This document shows, one piece after another, positions 45,701 through 57,275 of a stretch of DNA of 64,000 nt. Source of the stretch: Silene conica (taxonomy: Eukaryota > Streptophyta > Magnoliopsida > Caryophyllales > Caryophyllaceae); the NCBI GenBank assembly GCA_029255685.2, contig CM055318.2:14637001-14701000 (forward strand), in the 5' to 3' direction. A program made the position numbers and the translations under genes. The notes under the pieces were generated by a model that had not been told where the DNA came from, ran no database searches, and saw only the letters and a program-made list of their open reading frames with translations. Numbering within the stretch: the first letter of the stretch is position 1; the number at the start of each line of letters is the position of its first letter.

Positions 45701-48700
45701 ACATCCATGTAAGGTCTTAAAGGATCGCGCTTTGACATCTGGTTTGATGTTGCTTGTGCAACCTAATAATGGACAGCAAAAGAATAGTAAATTCAGAAGA
45801 TAATCGTGAGAAAATGGCCATCCTAAATAAAAAAGAATTGCCACAGGAAAATTAAGAGCACTTAAGTACAAAAGATTTGCAGCCAATAGCTAAAATGACG
45901 ATGAGCGGATTGACTGAAGGTACCTGGTCGAATGATGTAAATATGATAATGTCATTCTTCAAGTGCATTTATGGTTCAGTTTTTTTCTTATTAGTAATAG
46001 AGGATGACATCAACTGAAGGTGCCACGTAAAAAAAGAAAAAACAAACAACCAAGGGGACACCGGTTTACAAAAAACAAGCTGTAGTGCACATAAACTCCA
46101 GGAAAATGCTTAAATGACTTTTTGAACAGAATCCAATAGCAAAAAAATGTACGCTGTCTTAAAACAAGCACTGGAAGTCTGGAACGTACCACAATTGCAT
46201 TTGAAAAGTTCTGATGAGCTTCATCCAGTTTAACAGCCATTTTGGCAATCTTATGGGACACCACTTTGTGCTGAAATGTCCAATCTGCATTTTTCCAGAG
46301 GCTCCTTGGGATTTCACTTAAACCAAAACCCAGCAAAAACGCTCCAGTAACCAGTCCAAAAGTATTTGAGCAAGCCATCGCAAAGCCAAGAACACCGCCA
46401 TTCCTGTCTCAGACCAGAAATATCCACAAAGGGCCAGGGATCAGACGTAAATAAAAAGTGTACATAATATCATACTATAAGCCGTTGGTGACAAGATCAT
46501 ATCTGACGGAATCATCACTTTAACAAAAACTTCAGAAAGAGAATTATAAAACAGTTTAGACTCACCAATTCCTGCGCATAGTAATAAGGAGAACGAGTCC
46601 AATAAGACCAATTGATCCAACAACTAGATAAAACACCAGGTTAACATGTACACTTGTTTTTAACCGTTCTGTCACCGTGAAGTCTCCAGCGTCTTCATAA
46701 CCCTGAATAAGGGGGACCACAGCCCTGCTTAGAAAAATCACATAGTCCAGATATATAAGGCTATCTGCAACAATGAGCCCTACAATTTTGCAGAACATAT
46801 CTAAAGCTACAATTTCTGCATAAACACTCGCCAAAAAATAAAGAATAACTGGAGAACGTAAGTATACAACCAGAACAACGTACCAAGTCAACAAAAATGT
46901 GCTCCAATATGACAAGCTCCAAGAGACAGATATAACGTGATTGTAATGACCATTCATTGTCTGCAGGACCAGCAAAATCAGCTACACATAAGTCCTCCAT
47001 GAAGCACTGGCATAAAACGTATGGATCCCATATGCTTAAAGCAGTAAAGCTAGTCCAGCTCTATTAAGTATTAACTATGCTTGGAAACACAAGAAAAGTA
47101 TTTCCTCTGACATCTTGTTATAATGTCCGCTGTGTAATGCTTTTCCAACAACTCTTGTTCATAGAGTCATAGTTTAGCCTATAGATCTCCAGGGTGAACA
47201 ACTAGACTCCTCATAAATAACCAATATCGGAACTACTGAATTTCGATACTGCTATGCCAATCAGATATAAATACAAAACCCTCATAGTTACATAAAGTCT
47301 CAGACAAGTCTATTCAGAAAATTATAGTCACAATTAGGGGAGATAATGAGCCAGATACGGACCATGCTGCGCTTGCCCCATCTTTAGCTTAATATGACTG
47401 GCCATAAATCGAGCCCAAGTTAGTTGCGCTTGAAAATGTAACCTTGATTTGAGACTTTGAGCTTGAGAGAAAACTGTTGACCTCCACTCAAACTTCAGTA
47501 GTCTCGAGCTCAACTAACACTCACTATACTTTTCCACTAATTTATTATCGCTGTTAAAATTTAAATTTATTTAGAAGTTATAAGAACTACTCCACAAAAC
47601 TAGAAAAACTAAGCCCAACGGATAGACCAAGATTATTAAATTATGATTGATTGATTATAATTATGCACTCGTACTTTAAATCCAAGCTAAATCAGATGGT
47701 CGCTTGACTTAGGTCAATAAAGTGTCGATCAAGCTCAATCGAGATGAGCTCCTGTTTTGATCAATCAAATATCGGATCTCTCACAAATTGATTCTTCTCA
47801 CTATTACATTATTTACTGTAAAAGAATAGCAATAGAAATTACAACGACCTAACCTAGTCACTTGCACAAGGTCATTACTTCCCTTCACTTTACTTTTCTT
47901 TCATCCCATACCTCTCCATCCTAAGTCAAGTAAAACACGAATTTAACGGGTATAAGGGGATATACCTAATGTCCATTAATTCAATTACCATATACTCTGT
48001 GTATAACATCCTCAAATTCAAGTCCTTGTGATTAAGGGTAATAGGAGAACGTAAACATTTCGGACAACCCTAAACTCAACAGCAGTTGAGCAAATACAAA
48101 AGGATCGTAACCAGTTCCGCACTGAATGAGCACATAGACAGATACATTCAGAGAATTTACAAGGTTTTGAATTGTCCACCACGTACCCTTATTTGAGAGG
48201 GGTAAATTAATCCAAGGTAAACAAATGACTATGACGAAACGAATAATAACTAGATTTAGGCAAATGATAGCCTTAATTAGGTATCAGTCATATATTGATT
48301 ACGACCTCAAGCTCTACCTCGGCACCAGGCATGAGTAAGCTGAAGATCAAGTGAATTGCAATTCGACATAGTCTCTAAGCTGTACCTACCCCTCAATTCA
48401 AACCTAAGAATACTTAAAATGGTGTAGTGAAGCACAAAATGTTGGAAGTAACGTAATGTAGTATGAATGCACAGCAGGAATTGATCCGATAATCTTAGAT
48501 CACAGAAACCCTAATTTTGAAAAGACAATAATAAAAGAAAGAAATACCGTCCAAATGTCGGCGGGTACGAGGATGATGATGGAGAGAGAAGAAAACCAGG
48601 CGTAACCAACGGTAAGAAAAACATAACGAGGAACGTGTGGGCCCGCAAAGTATTTAAGGGTTACGATAACCATGCCTAATGTTAACGGCAACGATATCAA

Positions 48701-48715
48701 ATAAAAGACCCACAT
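39753..48715 (-). CDS. LMBR1 domain-containing protein 2 homologue, 14 exons, 735 aa
   Basis: A multi-pass membrane protein of the LMBR1/LIMR family. Animal LMBRD2 has been linked to receptor signalling; the plant role is not well defined. Exons (minus strand): 48715-48548, 46960-46884, 46724-46566, 46403-46190, 45762-45676, 45553-45414, 44461-44381, 42802-42738, 42463-42288, 42087-41957, 41844-41757, 40922-40709, 40477-40371, 40253-39753. All introns are GT-AG and all phases agree, giving 2208 coding bases. The N terminus MWVFYLISLPLTLGMVIVTL is the first membrane span. Further spans lie in exons 2-4 and 9-12, including VPLMYMCICTYYSLF and IYPLIMVIYTILVASNFF. The central soluble part has RRQLRVAHEEYYRYK, probably helical. 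The C-terminal exon is Ser-rich and acidic, with SLDEIFQRLKRP near the end. Length matches the Arabidopsis homologue (about 730 aa). No lesions seen. Introns carry several MITEs. Confidence 0.95.
40524..40641. mobile_element. Short hAT-like MITE in an intron of the LMBR1-domain gene
   Basis: 118 bp with 20-bp imperfect inverted ends, GGGTTGTAAAGAAGCTGAGC and its partner ending CGTTACACCCC (17 of 20 match). The interior is GCTCGAGCTT-rich. It lies between exons 12 and 13. No clear target duplication. Confidence 0.6.
42912..43398. mobile_element. Tourist-like MITE in intron 7 of the LMBR1-domain gene
   Basis: The ends CCCTTTCTTTGGATACAA and TTGGTATCCAAACAAGGCC are imperfect inverted repeats flanked by TTA (42909-42911, 43399-43401). 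The interior is rich in CCCTCC/GGAGGG runs. Confidence 0.65.
43478..43783. mobile_element. Stowaway-like MITE in intron 7 of the LMBR1-domain gene
   Basis: Ends CTCCCTCCTATTCTACATAA and the inverted TTATGTAGAATAGGAGGGAG, with TA on both sides (43476-43477, 43784-43785). 306 bp. The inverted match continues well inside each end, so the element can fold on itself. Confidence 0.88.
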
Positions 48716-49210
48716 CTCCGATCACCGGTTTATTGTTGTTGTATGAATTGCGGTTGGATGATATAATGATCAATGATGTAGGAGAGTATAAATGAAGATT
48801 GGTGTATAATTGGTTAAACTGAGCATGTATCAAATACCAGTATTCCGGGTGATACGATGGCTGCAAATTTGGGATTCGGAAGAAAAGTCACCAGAAATAA
48901 AAAATGGTTACGGAAGGAAGGAAGGAAGGAGGGAGGGAGGGAGGGAGGGAGGGAGGGATGTCGCTTTGGCTTATGTTTTGGTTTGGTTTGGTTTGGTTTG
49001 GTTTGGTTTTAACATGTGTGTTTTATTACAGTCACCGTATGCTTGGACCCACTTTACCACCATCAGCTGAACATCTCAATTCTCAGCTCAGGTGTGAGTT
49101 TGGGTTTGGGTTTGGGTTTGGGTTTGGGTTTGGGTTTGGGTTTGGGTTTATTCAGGACATTTAGAGCTTCAACTCATCATTATTGGTGGACCAATTCCCG
49201 TCTAGGACTT
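48716..49210. promoter_or_regulatory. Upstream region of the LMBR1-domain gene with three G-rich repeat blocks
   Basis: Starting about 200 bp upstream of the start codon are (GGAA)n then (GGGA)n at 48912-48956, (GGTTT)n at 48979-49009, and eight units of TTTGGG at 49099-49146. All are G-rich on the + strand, which is the template strand for this gene. Eight GGG runs three bases apart can form G-quadruplexes. Open frames through this region are produced by the repeats. Confidence 0.7.
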
Positions 49211-50242
49211 TGATGAAGTAAAGCCCAATCACTAGGACATCAACCTAAAAAAACCTAGTTACGAAGTAATATTTAGGTTTGATTATCCAATTGGAATCGG
49301 TTCAACTCACCTTAGTTTTATTAAGTTCGGGTTAACTTAATTTAAAACGATTAGTCAAATAAAAATGTCAATTTTCTAAAAAGAGCTAAAACAAAAACTT
49401 TTAAAAGTGTTCAAGACTAAAACCATACAAAAAAGTAGAAAAACAAATTAAGATATGCAAACTACTCGCTAGCTCACACTGATATCCCCAGCCAAAACAT
49501 TAGTTGTCATATTATAAACATAATTGGCTCAATTAGTGAGGAGTAACTTGACGGTCTGTCAACCATATCATACAATATAAATGTTACAGAAGCAATAATA
49601 TATCAAAATTAGATTGAAATATCAAAACATATGTAACGAAAAATAGGTTACCAATAGCACGCTTAGAATAAACATGATGCATGCTTAAAAGCAAAATTTC
49701 TCAAATGACATAATGGAAATAATACAATTCAGGATAGATTGTAACTTTAGCTATACTCCTTGACACTGCAAGTCTGCAACATCTTACACTAGTTTCCGAA
49801 ATCCGGTGTCATGCAAAGATTACCAACTCCAAGTCCACTCACCAGACAACAAACTATAATAAGAATCATCTTACCACGCAGTACATAATCCTAGTCTAAG
49901 TACATGTACATGACTATACGACAATTTGTACCTCTTAATCCTACTAGGGTAATCAATCATCATATAGTTGTTTAAGAAGTTAAAAACTCATATGTCATAG
50001 TTCATTATTCTTTGTCGTTCCTTCAGTTCTTCCAAAGTTAAAATATCTCAAAAATAGTATTTTATTCAAAATATATTATTTCAAAAGGTTCGTAATTGAA
50101 CTACACTATTATTTCTTCAAACATAAAGCTTAAACTTCACTTTCAAATGTATAAAATTAACTCAAGTACTTTAAATTCAGTAAGTCACTATATTTAAATC
50201 TTAAATCCATCAAATGGCTTAAAATACTTTAGTAAAGATATA
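49211..50242. other. No gene recognised
   Basis: AT-rich spacer with no supported frame or clear element ends. Confidence 0.5.
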
Positions 50243-50500
50243 CTCCCTCCATTTATATCCACATTACACATTTCTTTTTTCACGTTTGCCAACGCGTCTT
50301 TTGTACGGTAAATATTGTTAGGTACGTATTTTCAAAAATTATAAAAATTAGATATTAATAATATACTCGTAAAGACGAATAAAACTAGATCCCACATGAA
50401 TATAATTTTATTTACGTATCGAGAGAAAATCGAATTTGAATGGTTGTTTGTGAATAGTGTGTAAAATAGAAATGTGTAATGTGGATTTGAATGGAGGGAG
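50243..50500 (+). mobile_element. Stowaway-like MITE, 258 bp
   Basis: Ends CTCCCTCCATT / AATGGAGGGAG with TA at 50241-50242 and 50501-50502. The core is shared with 16042-16306. Confidence 0.88.
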
Positions 50501-51899
50501 TATTATATAGGTCTTAATTAGAAGAAATCCTTAAACAGTTTGTAAAACAGAACAACAATACTATAAAATTCATAATTAAATACAAAAATTTTAAAATGAT
50601 AAAAGACCAATTTTCACAGTTTCCAAAGCTCTTAGCTACAACTTTCGAGTTACGAAGCTGACAAAAAAAGATGTCCAAAATATTTTAGTTCATAAAACGA
50701 CTTTAAGAAAACATTTTGAGGCAAAGTAAAATTTTAAAGATAACTAGACATCCAAAAGTTCATGTAGGAAGAAGATTAAGCAATGTATCAAAAGGTAAAT
50801 ATGTTTAACGAACTAATATTTGAGCAAAAGACATAATTTGCAGATTACAGCCGAGCAGTTCACGTATAATTTATTTTGAGTAAACCATATATCGGACATT
50901 AATGAAATGTTTTTTTGCAGATCCTAGGCTTGAGAATAATAGGGGTCCCCTTTTCAACATTTTTGTAGATTCAAAATAAAAAACAGGCGATATAATTTTT
51001 AAAAATAAACTGTAGATTCAACAAAACTATTCGGATGGTTTCGCCAAAACTTCTAAATTACTTATAAGATCGAAATGAAGGTTTCAGGACCTAAACCTTT
51101 ATACACACCTTAATACTCCATGTTTCTGTCACATACTAAGTGCATGTTTGGCCTTGTTTGTGAAAAAGAATTTCTACTTCTGTAAAGGAGTTTTTATAAA
51201 ACTAGTTCTTGATAAAATTGGTCCTGTTTGGCCAAAATTTTTAAAAAACTATTTTTATTAGTTTTATCGTGTTTGGACTAACTAATTTCTATCAAATTTT
51301 TTTTATTTTTGCTAAAATATATTATATATAGATATACAAAAGAGCGGGATTAACTTGCGAGAATTCCGACATCTAGTAAGACTCACCCTCACACCACACA
51401 ATTTTATTTTATAAGAGGTAAAAAAATCTGAAAGTTGGTATTTGGCGGTATTTTTTTTGGGTTTTGGCGGTATTTTTTTGGTTTTGGCGGTATTTTTTTT
51501 TTTTGAGTTTTGGCTCTCAAATAACTTAAGAGCAACGTGAAAAGAGAAACAGAAGTAACAAAGAGAAACAGAAGTAACAAATTGCTACTTCTGTTTCTAG
51601 GTGTTTCTAGGGGTCAGTTTTAGAATTTCTGTTTAATAAAATTAGTTTTTAGTTTTTTAAAAAGTACTGTTTGACCCAGCTTCTATTTCTTTGGTTGAAA
51701 AAACAGTTGAAAAGCAGGGTCAAACACATATTTAAAATTTTCTTGAATTAAGCATTTGGATTAGTATTTTAAATCCAATTAAAACAGTCCAACACTACTA
51801 TCATTGTATAAATCGTAACAACACAATAAAATCGGAGACAAATACTAAGTTCAAAATAGTTACCACCAAAATTCATGGCGTCTTAAAGTCATATATTTA
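50501..51899. other. No gene; possible decayed MITE at 51138-51731
   Basis: Within this spacer, 51138-51731 begins TGCATGTTTGGCC and ends GGTCAAACACAT, a weak inverted pair, and contains three close repeats of GGTTTTGGCGGTATTTTTT. I do not see a target duplication, so classification is open. Confidence 0.4.
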
Positions 51900-51915
51900 C
51901 TAGTTTTTGGCCCGT
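51900..51915 (-). mobile_element. Helitron-like 3' terminus (minus strand) split by the CACTA element
   Basis: CTAG at 51900-51903 followed by TTTTTGGCCCGT, and continuing on the far side of the CACTA element with GCAAAAAATAG, reproduces the terminus pattern seen at 60685 (CTAGTTTTACGCCCGTGCAAAAAATG). The CACTA insertion, with duplicated CGT, lies inside the GCACGGG arm. Confidence 0.55.
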
Positions 51916-52959
51916 CACTACTACAAAAAAGGCCTAAGACATCAATTATAAGACACCTGTTTTTTTTCTAACAGATTTCTTAACGTTAGACACCGGTGAT
52001 TTAATATAACAAGTTTGCAATGTTTAAATAAGAAACCTGTCCTTCAGAATCCGGTTTCCTATATTTTAATTTTCAATTTATTAATAATTAAGAAACCTGT
52101 CCTCCGAAATCTGGTTTCCTATATATTAATTTTCAATTTATTTAATAACTAAGAAACCTGTCCTCCAGAATCCGGTTTCCTATATATTAATTTTCAATTT
52201 ATTTAATAACTAAGAAACCTGTCCTCCAGAATCCGGTTTCCTATATATTAATTTACAATTTATTTCATAACTAATAATAATAAATTATTCTTAAATAATA
52301 TATTGTTTAATTAATTCTACTAGATTCACCGAGCAATACATGCATACCTCTATCTCTTAACTTACCATAATCCACCGCCTAACACATTCTTTAACTAATA
52401 ATTATCAATATCTACTTAAATATATCAAAGACAACGGGTGTAAATAAGAGTGGTGTCATAGACAGGGGCGAACCCACCTTAGAGCAAGGGGTAGCAGCCG
52501 CTACCCCAAACTTAAAAAAAATTGGTTTAAAAGACGATTTTTTGCGACCCCAAATATTGATAAATAGTAGATAATTAAATGTTATCCCAATAAATCTATA
52601 GTAAATATCTTGTGGCTCAATGGTAAAGCCATTAAATATCCTCCTTGTGGTCGTGGGTTCGAGTTTTTTTTTTAAAAATGAACCATACCAAAGACACCGG
52701 GTGTAGATGAGGGTGGTGTGAGGGTGGTGTCATAGATAAATGCCAAAGACACCGGACATAAGACACCAGACATAATTGATAACAGGTATAAGTCAAAGAC
52801 ACCAGTTATTAATAAAAACAAGTCTCTTTAATTGTTAGTTAAGATACCAGTTCCTCCAACAGGTTTCTTAACCAAAGACACCTATGATCTAGACACCTGT
52901 TATAAACAGGTGTCTAAGGCCTTTTTCAACAGGTTTCTTTGGCCTTTTTTGTAGTAGTG
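51916..52959. mobile_element. CACTA (En/Spm) non-autonomous element, 1044 bp
   Basis: Terminal inverted repeats CACTACTACAAAAAAGGCC at both ends, with a 3-bp target duplication CGT (51913-51915, 52960-52962). Subterminal AAGACACC/AAGAAACCTG motifs recur throughout. They include four tandem copies of a roughly 61-bp unit at 52029-52270, each starting AAGAAACCTGTCC. No transposase frame is present. A tRNA-like segment (52612-52665, ending GTGGGTTCGAG) sits in a probable nested insertion at about 52466-52680. Confidence 0.92.
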
Positions 52960-52983
52960 CGTGCAAAAAATAGTTAGCACTCA

Positions 52984-53785
52984 AAAAAAATTCTGAGTGG
53001 ATTTTGAAGGTCGAAGATTGTATAGTAGGAGAACAAAATGACGGAGAAATTGATATAGAACTCCCCAATGATATCCTTATTAAGGATGTCGATGATCCAA
53101 TACTGCTACTATTATTCATAATACTTATCCATCCTTTGTTACTGAATATCAGAATTCATGTTATCTTCAAGAAAGAGCAATTATTGCGCCAACTCATGAG
53201 ATTGTTGAGACTATCAATGACTATTTATTGTCCCTTATTCCGCTGATAAAAAATTTATTATAGCTCAGATAAAATATACAAAAAGGAAAGCAATTTAGAG
53301 AAACACGAAGTTTATTCTACCATGAGTTGAAAATCAAGGTTGGGGCAACAATAATGTTTCTAAGAAACATTGATCAACGACAACGTCGACAACGATGATG
53401 TAATGGCACAAGATTGGTCGTAACAAACTTGTGTGTTCGCGTTATTAGGGCAAATATCTTAAGTCTTAAGCGATAGTAATAACTAATAAGAGAGATAAAG
53501 CTCATATTGCTCGGATCACGTTAAGTCCTTATGATTCAACAAAATTTCTAGTTAGATTTGAGAGAAGACGTTTTTCAATAACCATTTGTTTTGCCATGAC
53601 AATCAACAAAAGTTAAGGACAAAATGATTATCCCAAATCGGCATTTATCTTCCTAGATCAGTTTTTAGTCATGGCCAACTCTTTGTTGCTATTTCGAGGG
53701 TGACCAGTAAAAAATGCCTGAAAATACTTATTTGGAACAACGAAAGTGGCCCATGTAATTTTTTCCAATGTTGTTTACTATGAGA
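52984..53785 (+). pseudogene. Helitron PIF1-like helicase fragment, C-terminal part, multiply frameshifted
   Basis: Successive frames on the + strand give consecutive pieces of a Helitron helicase: EQNDGEIDIELPNDILIKDVDDP (from about 53027), then QERAIIAPTHEIVETINDYLLSLIP, then LKIKVGATIMFLRNID and NGTRLVVTNL. These are followed by RFSITICFAMTINKS (helicase motif VI region, then a stop), and IGIYLPRSVFSHGQLFVAISRVTSKK near the end (to about 53783). Order and spacing match the C-terminal third of plant Rep/helicase proteins. At least three frameshifts and several stops are present, so it is non-functional. A Helitron-type 3' end follows at 54048 on the same strand. Confidence 0.85.
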
Positions 53786-54019
53786 TATTTGAGTATTTGG
53801 AATAGTATTTGTTGTAAGTATACACTATATTCTATTTTAGGAGTATGTAACCAATTGTCTATTTTCTGTATGAAATGCCAATTTCATAATGTTACATTCA
53901 TCACATCTAATTATTTACTTATTTAAATATTTTACAAAGTACTTGTAATTTTCATAACTAATATTTTACCTGTGTAAATGACCTCTTATTGTCCTCTTAT
54001 AAATAAACTCATATTAAAC

Positions 54020-54048
54020 GTGTACATTTGTGCACGGGTAGACACTAG
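54020..54048 (+). mobile_element. Helitron-type 3' terminus (CTAG)
   Basis: A near-perfect small hairpin GTGTACATTTGTGCAC is followed by GGGTAGACACTAG. This suits the helicase remnant just upstream in the same orientation. The next base is C rather than the usual T. Confidence 0.6.
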
Positions 54049-54810
54049 CTTGCCTTGTAAAAGGGAAATAAAGGGATCCATTTCCCCTCCCTTCCAAATA
54101 ATTTGACTTTATTTTGTTAATCAACAATGAATTTCTCATCTCTTCAGTTCCCTTTTCTCCCCTTCTTTTCAAATATTTCAATCAAAACATACCTTATAAG
54201 TGGAGGGATAGGGGGAGGAGGGAGAAGGGAAGAAAGAGGGAGAAAAGGGGACGAGAGGGGAAATGAGATATAAGTGTGTGAATATAATTTTCTTGTAAAT
54301 CTTATTTATTGTGAAGAGTTTTTTATTTTGTTTAGCGGAGAAAAATAGATCACCTAAATCTCTCTCATTTTATTTTCCTCCATCCTTAATTGTTCTCCAA
54401 ATAAAGGATTTTAAATGATTTACTGCGCGTACCCTTTTTTCCCTTAAACCTCTTAAACCAAAACACGGTAATGAACAAACACTATATCGTATCAATAAGT
54501 TTCATTGAAGACGAGTATTTTATCCGTCAGCTGAAGACGGATCAAGTATTATTCAAGTTGGTAAATAAGACAAAAGCAAATTGTCTAGGAAATAACATTA
54601 TGATTTTGTTTTATCTAATCACTTGAGTATTATTTGACCCGTGTTCAACTTGTGAGGAATATATACGTCCGTATTCAACGAGAATTTGTGATATATAATA
54701 TATACATATGTAACTTATGTTGGATACTTGAGGTTGGATTCGTTAAAATTGCATCACGGGGTTACCCACTGTTACAACCCGTCATGAGTCGTGACTAAGT
54801 TGACACCTAG
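54049..54810. other. No gene; foldback MITE at about 54505-54693
   Basis: 54505-54693 has inverted flanks of about 60 bp: CATTGAAGACGAGTATTTTATCC... at the left versus ...TATACGTCCGTATTCAACG at the right. AAGTATTATTCAAGT and ACTTGAGTATTATTTGA mark the inner limits. It belongs to the GACGG/CCGTC foldback family. Confidence 0.55.
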
Positions 54811-55184
54811 CTAGGTAGCATCAAAACGGACACGGACACGACACGGGGACACGGGACACGGTATCCCATGAAATTTAGGACATGTGACACGACATTTAAA
54901 TATAATAAAATATAAATTTTATGGTTATAAATAACGTATAATTTTATCTTTATCAAGTATTTGAAGCTAAATCTAAACAAGTAAAGGTACAATTCGACCT
55001 TTACTATAACTAATTCTCATTTTTCCACTCAAACTCATCTTCTAATCGATCTTTTTTAAAATTTTATTTATCGTCTAAACTATAATATTTTTAGTCATGT
55101 GTTCAACGGGTGTCAGGTGTCCGAGTGTCAGGCACGATGTCGGACACGAGACGGCTAATTAAGAGAAGTGTCTGTGTTACCTAG
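54811..55184. mobile_element. hAT-type MITE, second copy of the GGACACGG family
   Basis: CTAGGTAGCATCAAAACGG at the left and GTGTCTGTGTTACCTAG at the right correspond to the ends of 11788-12274. The interior is similar but shorter (374 bp). No 8-bp duplication remains. Confidence 0.75.
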
Positions 55185-56364
55185 ATTCACACTGTGCTTT
55201 TAGGCCCCATGGTTAGACTTAATCAAAAAGATATGAAATAATGGATTAGACTTTGCAATGCATGGCTTAGCTTGATGAACAAATTAATGGAGCTCTTTAC
55301 CACACAAGGACAATCATTTTTGGGATCCTTTATACTTTTAATCTCAATTCATTCCCTTTTGACCTCGGAAATAACATGACCTTCATTAGATTCTTTGTTT
55401 GTGGAAAACATAAAGTTTAACCATCATCTTTAAAGTCATTCTTTATTTCATCATCAAGAGCATCATGATAATTTTTACTTTTTTTAAGTGATTATTAGAT
55501 GAGAAGGTATCATATTGTGAAACGGTTTTATTTTATAAAAAGCTAACTCATTTATTAGCATTAATGCATAATTTTTTATAAAAATGAATTATCTTAGAGT
55601 GTGAAACGGTGTATAAACTTTTTATAAGAATGAATTCTATTATGTGTGAACAAAATTTTGTGTTTTATGTTAGTTTGTATATGAATTCACCTCTAATGAC
55701 TAATACTCTAACGTTGACATTAAAATGTAAACTACTTTACTTTTACTTTTAAGCCAAACTATTGACTTTTAATTTATTAAAAGCTACTTTAAGATAACTA
55801 TCAAACAAATCATGCAAAAACTTTGGACGTAATGGTACGACATTTAATGCTCAATGTCAAATTCTTACATGCACGATGCATAAATCTAAAACCTAAATAA
55901 ATTGTTGACATTTACTCATTTTGAAAAAAAATACACTTTATTAGATTTACAACGTGTTTTAAAGGCATACGTCAATGAGGCTTAAATAAAAAGTTTAGTT
56001 TAACAATAAACATAACATTGGAATTAAAATTAAACTTTTCATTTAAGTCTCTTTAACATGCATGTGCTTAGGGTAAGGCACATTTTAGAAAAAAAAAACG
56101 ATATATACTTAATTATATCACAAATTGATGATTTTGGAAAAAAATTGGCAAATAAGAGTAATAGACTAACGTTTTTTCTAATGTGTGCCATAATGACACA
56201 CATTAATAAATTGAATATGGAAAGATTCGTAAAATATTCTTATGATAAATTGAAGTATAAACATAGTTTTACCATAATTAATGAGAATATATATCTTATA
56301 AATTTTTCCATATTCGATTTATTAACTGGGGTACACGTTAAAAAAATGGATAAACTAAGGGTAA
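55185..56364. other. No gene recognised
   Basis: AT-rich. A 115-codon frame at 56058-56405 has a Lys/Ile/Asn composition typical of translated AT-rich DNA and no motif. Confidence 0.5.
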
Positions 56365-56477
56365 GATTATTGAAGGTTTTAAGACAAAACTTTGTTAAGT
56401 CTTAAGACAAGACTCTGAATCTACTTGAGTCTTGGGAAAGTCTTAAGTCCAGCATTGGAAACCCAAGACTCTTCTTA

Positions 56478-56815
56478 GAGCAATAGCAATAGTAGTTCTT
56501 AGCATAGAGGTTGTTACCAAGAACTTTATTTTTATAGTTCTTCTATTGCATTTAAAGGTTTGTTCTTATTTTTAAGAACTAAGTTCTAAAATAAGAACCA
56601 AGTTCTTAACTCTTGGAAAATGAACAACCAATTAATATAGCTTTGTAGGATGTGAAAACCCATTTAACATTATTTATTTTATAATTTTTTCCACCTAAGA
56701 ACTTTATATAATAAAGTTCTTCTATTGTGAACAAAATTTTTTAAAAATTGGAATTGGTGTATTTTGATGTGGCATGTAAAGAACTTTATATAGAGTTCTA
56801 CTATTGCTATTGCTC
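56478..56815. mobile_element. PIF/Harbinger-like MITE (338 bp)
   Basis: Perfect inverted ends GAGCAATAGCAATAGTAG, flanked by TTA (56475-56477, 56816-56818). The interior has repeated AAGAACTTTAT and GTTCTTA motifs. Confidence 0.88.
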
Positions 56816-56864
56816 TTAAGACTTTGGTGGGTATTGACCTCACTAGACTTAATTTTAATAAGTA

Positions 56865-57116
56865 GTCCCTCCATTCATATCCATTTTGCATGTATTCTAT
56901 TTCGGTCCATTCAAATCCACTTTGCATGTTTCCTTATTTGGTTATACTTTTAATACTATAATATTATAATAACACTATTAAGACCCACTTCTTCAACACA
57001 AATTACACACAATACTAACACTTTACACCTATTTGTTGTACTTTTAGTACTATAATATAAGTTTCTTATTATTTGTGCATAAAGCATAAGGGCAACGTTG
57101 ATTTGAATGGAGGGAG
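56865..57116 (+). mobile_element. Stowaway-like MITE (252 bp)
   Basis: Ends GTCCCTCCATTC / GAATGGAGGGAG with TA on both sides. The body aligns with 62422-62661 (TTTGGTCCATTC, ACACCTATTTGTTGTACTTTT). Confidence 0.85.
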
Positions 57117-57275
57117 TATATATATAAAAAGAAAAAGTGAAACGGAAAAGTAGGGTGTGAGATGAGTCTGATGGATAATGTATAAAATTTTGGGTGAGTC
57201 TGAACAATAAAAAATAATAAAAATTAGTAAAAAGCTGATCTAACAAAGTTTTAAGACTTTAAGGAGTCTCAAAGA

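Larger units (their letters stand above)
56365..57275. mobile_element. Outer MITE interrupted by two nested MITEs
   Basis: The outer arms GGTTTTAAGACAAAACTTTGTTA (about 56375) and TAACAAAGTTTTAAGACTTTAAGG (about 57241) are inverted. The interior carries GAGTCTTG/CAAGACTC motifs. A relative is suggested at about 35116-35450. Two complete insertions (56478-56815 and 56865-57116) lie inside, each with its own target duplication. Confidence 0.6.

Noticed and set aside
49099-49146. TTTGGG array as an interstitial telomere
   Set aside because: Plant telomere units are TTTAGGG; these are strict hexamers next to other G-rich microsatellites.
48904-49213. Frames encoding Gly/Leu/Phe repeats
   Set aside because: They are direct translations of microsatellites.
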